From Candidatus Yanofskybacteria bacterium RIFOXYD1_FULL_42_10 (GTDB lineage: Bacteria > Patescibacteriota > Minisyncoccia > 2-02-FULL-40-12 > GWA2-44-9), in the NCBI GenBank assembly GCA_001795975.1, contig MGLG01000020.1:1-8164 (forward strand): 8,164 nt of DNA, given 5' to 3'. Made by a program: the position numbers and the translations under genes. Shown piece by piece: positions 5,821-8,164 of the stretch. Position 1 is the first letter of the stretch, and the number at the start of each line of letters is the position of its first letter. The notes below the pieces were generated by a model, which had not been told where the DNA came from, made no database searches, and worked only from the letters and a program-made list of their open reading frames with translations.

Positions 5821-6801
5821 ATGCCAATTAAATTTAAAATATTAATGACCTTCTTGGCGCTGGGCGCTTTGTTTTCGGTTTATTCGCTGACCAATTCTTT
5901 AAAATCAAACATTAACGCAACCATACCCAGGGCGCTTTCCGTTAATTTGCCGTCCGGTCTTGAAGAAGACGCCGACCATGACGGTTTATCAAACACCGCT
6001 GAATCATACTGGGCAACCGAATGGCAAAATTCGGATACCGACGGCGACGGCTTTTTAGACGGAGAAGAAGTTTTGTCCGGCCACGACCCGAGAGTTCCCG
6101 GACCGGACGATTTGCTTGCCAAAACCAACGGATTTATAAAATCCGGCAGCGATGAAAATCTCACAGAAAAGTTGAGTTCTTTAATCACAGCCGGACTCTA
6201 CGCCGGAGACCTTCAAAAAACCGCGCCGACCCAAACTTATGAATCGGCAATTAACAATCTGGGCTTATCCGTCATTGACAACGGTTATGCCGCCCTAAAT
6301 CCTTCGCTGGAAAATACGGCAACCGTTTCCGATTCCAGAGAAAACCAAGAAAAATATCTTTCCGAAGTTATTGATATTTTGGAAAATAAACTGATGAACG
6401 GCTTTTTATTCACTCCCTATAAATTAAGCGTTTTTTCTCAAAAATTAATTTCCTCCGACCCACAAAAGGTAAAAACAATAAGTGTTGAGCTTTTGTCGGA
6501 AGCGATGAATTTCCAAAATAATGCCGAGATAATGAAAAAAATTTCCGTTCCCGCTTCCTGGAAAGAAATCCACTTGGAATTGTTGGGCAGTATCCGGTCA
6601 TTGGCGCTTAGTTTTCAGGCGATGAGTTATTTTGACCAAGACCCGATGAAAGCGATTGTCGCAATCAGAAACATTGAAGACATTTATTCAAACGCTCCCA
6701 AATTATTGGCAAAAATCGCCCAAAAAGCAAAAACAAATAACCTTCAGATACCAAACAGCAAGTTTTTAAATTTAATCGGAAGTATCGCAAATGAACTTTA
6801 G
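5821..6801 (+). CDS. Exported or anchored protein with two thrombospondin-type-3-like calcium loops
   Basis: Not a family I can name. The 326-residue product begins with a hydrophobic stretch (residues 5-23, FKILMTFLALGALFSVYSL) that can act as a signal peptide or anchor; there is no lipobox cysteine. Two Asp-rich calcium-binding loops follow: D50-x-D52-x-D54-G-L ending with Glu61, and D72-x-D74-G-D76-G-F-L-D80-G-E-E83, then SGHDPRVPG; this is the thrombospondin type 3/dockerin-like pattern that is common in envelope proteins. The rest (100-326) lacks cysteine, looks largely helical and is rich in Ser, Asn and Leu. The gene follows lnt after 21 nt, and its end overlaps the next gene by 11 nt, so the two exported products are probably made together. 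A role in a surface or secretion apparatus is only an inference from that pairing. Confidence 0.85.
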   Translation: MPIKFKILMTFLALGALFSVYSLTNSLKSNINATIPRALSVNLPSGLEEDADHDGLSNTAESYWATEWQNSDTDGDGFLDGEEVLSGHDPRVPGPDDLLAKTNGFIKSGSDENLTEKLSSLITAGLYAGDLQKTAPTQTYESAINNLGLSVIDNGYAALNPSLENTATVSDSRENQEKYLSEVIDILENKLMNGFLFTPYKLSVFSQKLISSDPQKVKTISVELLSEAMNFQNNAEIMKKISVPASWKEIHLELLGSIRSLALSFQAMSYFDQDPMKAIVAIRNIEDIYSNAPKLLAKIAQKAKTNNLQIPNSKFLNLIGSIANEL

Positions 6802-8164
6802 AAAAAAAATCGTCGTCATGTTTTTATTTTTTTTCATAGTATTTGGCAGTTTTTATGTTCAACCGGCAAAATCGGCTATAGCCGCCGGTTTTGCCGGCGT
6901 TGTCTCTGTAGATATTCCTCGCACAATAGCATGGATAAAAACAGTCATAGTAAGAACGCTTGCAAGAAAAATGCTAACCATGTTTTCCAATAAATTAATT
7001 AGTAAAATTCGCGGAAGCGGGAGAGACGGCGGTCCGGCATTTGTAAGAAACTGGAGAAACTTTATCACTGAAGGACAATACAGAGGAGAAGATATTTTTA
7101 AAACTGTTCTCGCATCCACTCCGGTGTGCAATTATTTGGACAAAAGCATTAAAGACGCGTTCAGAATAGACGGAAGCCAAAAAATACCGTTTAGGGGAAA
7201 CAATGTCCGGGTAAGCGACCTTGACCCGTTTGATCTCCGGGAGGCTTGCACCCTGCCCTCCGGTTTTGATATGGCGGCGTATCGGAGGGACTTTGCCGGA
7301 AACGGAGGCTGGGACGCCTGGTCGCGCCTTATGGAACCGCAAAATAATTATTACGGGTTACTGTTTGAAGCGTTGGATGAATTAAAAAAGCAAAGAGATC
7401 TTTCCCAGTCAGCTGATTTGGCGGAAGCAACTTCCGGAAGCGGTTATACATCCATAAGAGACGGCTGTGAAGACCTACCGCCGATAGATACGACACTTTA
7501 TACTTGCGGCGGCGAATCAAGCGGCACCTGTCCTGCAGGTCAACAATGTCAGACTACCGATGGACAACATTATAAATGCGAGGGTACACCCGTAGCAACC
7601 CCTCCTCCATCAAACGCTCGCTGCACTTTTATGGGCAAGGTGTTTACTCCCGCTGATTTATTGGGAAAATCAGCCGCGGCAACCATTGACGCGGAAATGG
7701 GCTGGCTTATAAGTTCACAACAGATAGCCGATATCGCCGTAGGCATATTAAATGCCGTTATTGACCGGCTTGGGAATTTAGCTGAGTCGGCGCTGATAGA
7801 TGAAAACGGAGACGGCAGCAATGATTCTGATATTTCCCCAAATCGTTCTTATCGGGAAGAGTTTTGTACAGCAAGGGGTCCGTCAACAGAAGCTTTTAAT
7901 TTTATAAAAGAAAATTATCCCGACGCATATGAACAATTCCCCCCAACTTTGGATAATGAAAAAGACGGCCCCATAGGTGGTAAGTGGATTCTCGCTTCTT
8001 ATTGTTCAACTTTACAAGATAACTTCAATCCTTATCCCACGCAACGCTGCACCATAAATTGTCTTAGAGCGGTTGGCGCCAGTGCCCCTCCACTTGACCC
8101 GAGGGACTCGGGTCCGCCGACCTCGCTTGAAATGGCCGTCTGCCAAAATACAAAAAGCAATCTT
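6791..8164 (+). CDS. Cys-rich secreted protein with GGW motif (3' partial)
   Basis: The frame is open from ATG 6791 to the right edge: 458 codons, no stop, so the gene is incomplete. It starts inside the last codons of the preceding gene; GGAAG eight bases upstream is a weak ribosome site. Residues 1-30 form a classic signal peptide (MNFRKK, then a Phe-rich core, then VQPAKSA). The mature part contains FRNWRNF-like aromatic helices, the motif AGNGGWDAWSRLMEPQNNYYG (Trp174, Trp177), a compact four-cysteine module C239-x7-C247-x5-C253-x9-C263, an Asp/Asn loop at 337-347 (DENGDGSNDSD), and further cysteines near the visible end (CTINC, AVCQN). I recall similar GGW-containing exported proteins in Patescibacteria, sometimes near type IV pilus or secretion genes, but cannot verify this. 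Disulfide formation by the DsbA-like protein is plausible. Confidence 0.85.
   Translation, partial: MNFRKKIVVMFLFFFIVFGSFYVQPAKSAIAAGFAGVVSVDIPRTIAWIKTVIVRTLARKMLTMFSNKLISKIRGSGRDGGPAFVRNWRNFITEGQYRGEDIFKTVLASTPVCNYLDKSIKDAFRIDGSQKIPFRGNNVRVSDLDPFDLREACTLPSGFDMAAYRRDFAGNGGWDAWSRLMEPQNNYYGLLFEALDELKKQRDLSQSADLAEATSGSGYTSIRDGCEDLPPIDTTLYTCGGESSGTCPAGQQCQTTDGQHYKCEGTPVATPPPSNARCTFMGKVFTPADLLGKSAAATIDAEMGWLISSQQIADIAVGILNAVIDRLGNLAESALIDENGDGSNDSDISPNRSYREEFCTARGPSTEAFNFIKENYPDAYEQFPPTLDNEKDGPIGGKWILASYCSTLQDNFNPYPTQRCTINCLRAVGASAPPLDPRDSGPPTSLEMAVCQNTKSNL
6863..6897 (+). repeat. Nested inverted repeat over the signal-peptide cleavage region
   Basis: Outer arms CCGGCAAAA and TTTTGCCGG (9 bp) enclose the 12-base palindrome CGGCTATAGCCG, with a 4-base bulge on one side. 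It codes for the segment after the hydrophobic core (PAKSAIAAGFAG). Chance is possible because Ala/Gly codons favour such pairing. Confidence 0.5.
8096..8114 (+). repeat. 8-bp perfect palindrome in the Cys-rich protein gene
   Basis: GACCCGAG, loop GGA, CTCGGGTC. It codes in frame from residue 436 (DPRDSG), in a Pro-rich linker between CTINCLRAVGA and SLEMAVCQN. Local GC content is above that of surrounding sequence. Confidence 0.75.

Noticed and set aside
7256..7289. CCCTCCG/CGGAGGG inverted repeat in the Cys-rich gene
   Set aside because: Only 7 bp with a 20-nt loop in a GC-richer coding stretch; expected by chance.
1..8164. Possible stop-codon reassignment, since no gene ends in TGA
   Set aside because: Seven stops (five TAA, two TAG) are too few to judge, and conserved genes contain no in-frame TGA at glycine or tryptophan positions.

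Overview
This window looks like a piece of a Patescibacteria (Candidate Phyla Radiation) genome, most likely from a Parcubacteria-type lineage. That is inferred from style, not from a marker gene: the DNA is AT-rich, all genes lie on one strand, gene starts overlap the preceding gene, Shine-Dalgarno sites are weak or absent, and proteins are rich in Lys, Asn and Ile. The small envelope proteins (a signal-anchored DsbA-like protein, an Asp-rich calcium-loop protein, a Cys-rich secreted protein) are also typical of that group. The standard genetic code fits: all seven visible stop codons are TAA or TAG, and the conserved genes contain no in-frame TGA.

Layout, all on the + strand. (1) 2-496 is a 2-Cys peroxiredoxin cut by the left edge, followed by an unrecognised 63-residue charged protein (499-690). 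(2) 770-1468 is a membrane-anchored DsbA-like thiol oxidoreductase with its own good ribosome site. (3) A GC-rich hairpin (1491-1512) separates this from a tightly packed five-gene run: a UvrD/PcrA-type helicase (1519-3528), rsmA/ksgA (3506-4339), an Lnt-like apolipoprotein N-acyltransferase (4306-5799), a secreted or anchored protein with two thrombospondin-type-3-like calcium loops (5821-6801), and a Cys-rich secreted protein that runs off the right edge (6791-8164). Four of these five genes overlap a neighbour (23, 34 and 11 nt); the only gap is 21 nt. No stretch above 300 bases lacks a gene, and I see no RNA gene, CRISPR array or insertion sequence.

Two themes connect the genes. The first is the cell envelope and disulfide chemistry: a DsbA-like enzyme, a peroxiredoxin, Lnt and two exported proteins, one with about a dozen cysteines that would need an oxidase to fold. 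The second cuts across the genes: short perfect palindromes and one heptamer repeat lie within coding sequence, in frame, at places where the UvrD and RsmA families vary in length (1769-1797, 3479-3494, 3898-3915, 4103-4130), plus one in the Cys-rich protein (8096-8114) and hairpins just before start codons (1491-1512, 5801-5816). This resembles, in concept, the protein-coding palindromic elements of Rickettsia, and it is the most interesting signal here. The alternative is local inverted duplication during replication.
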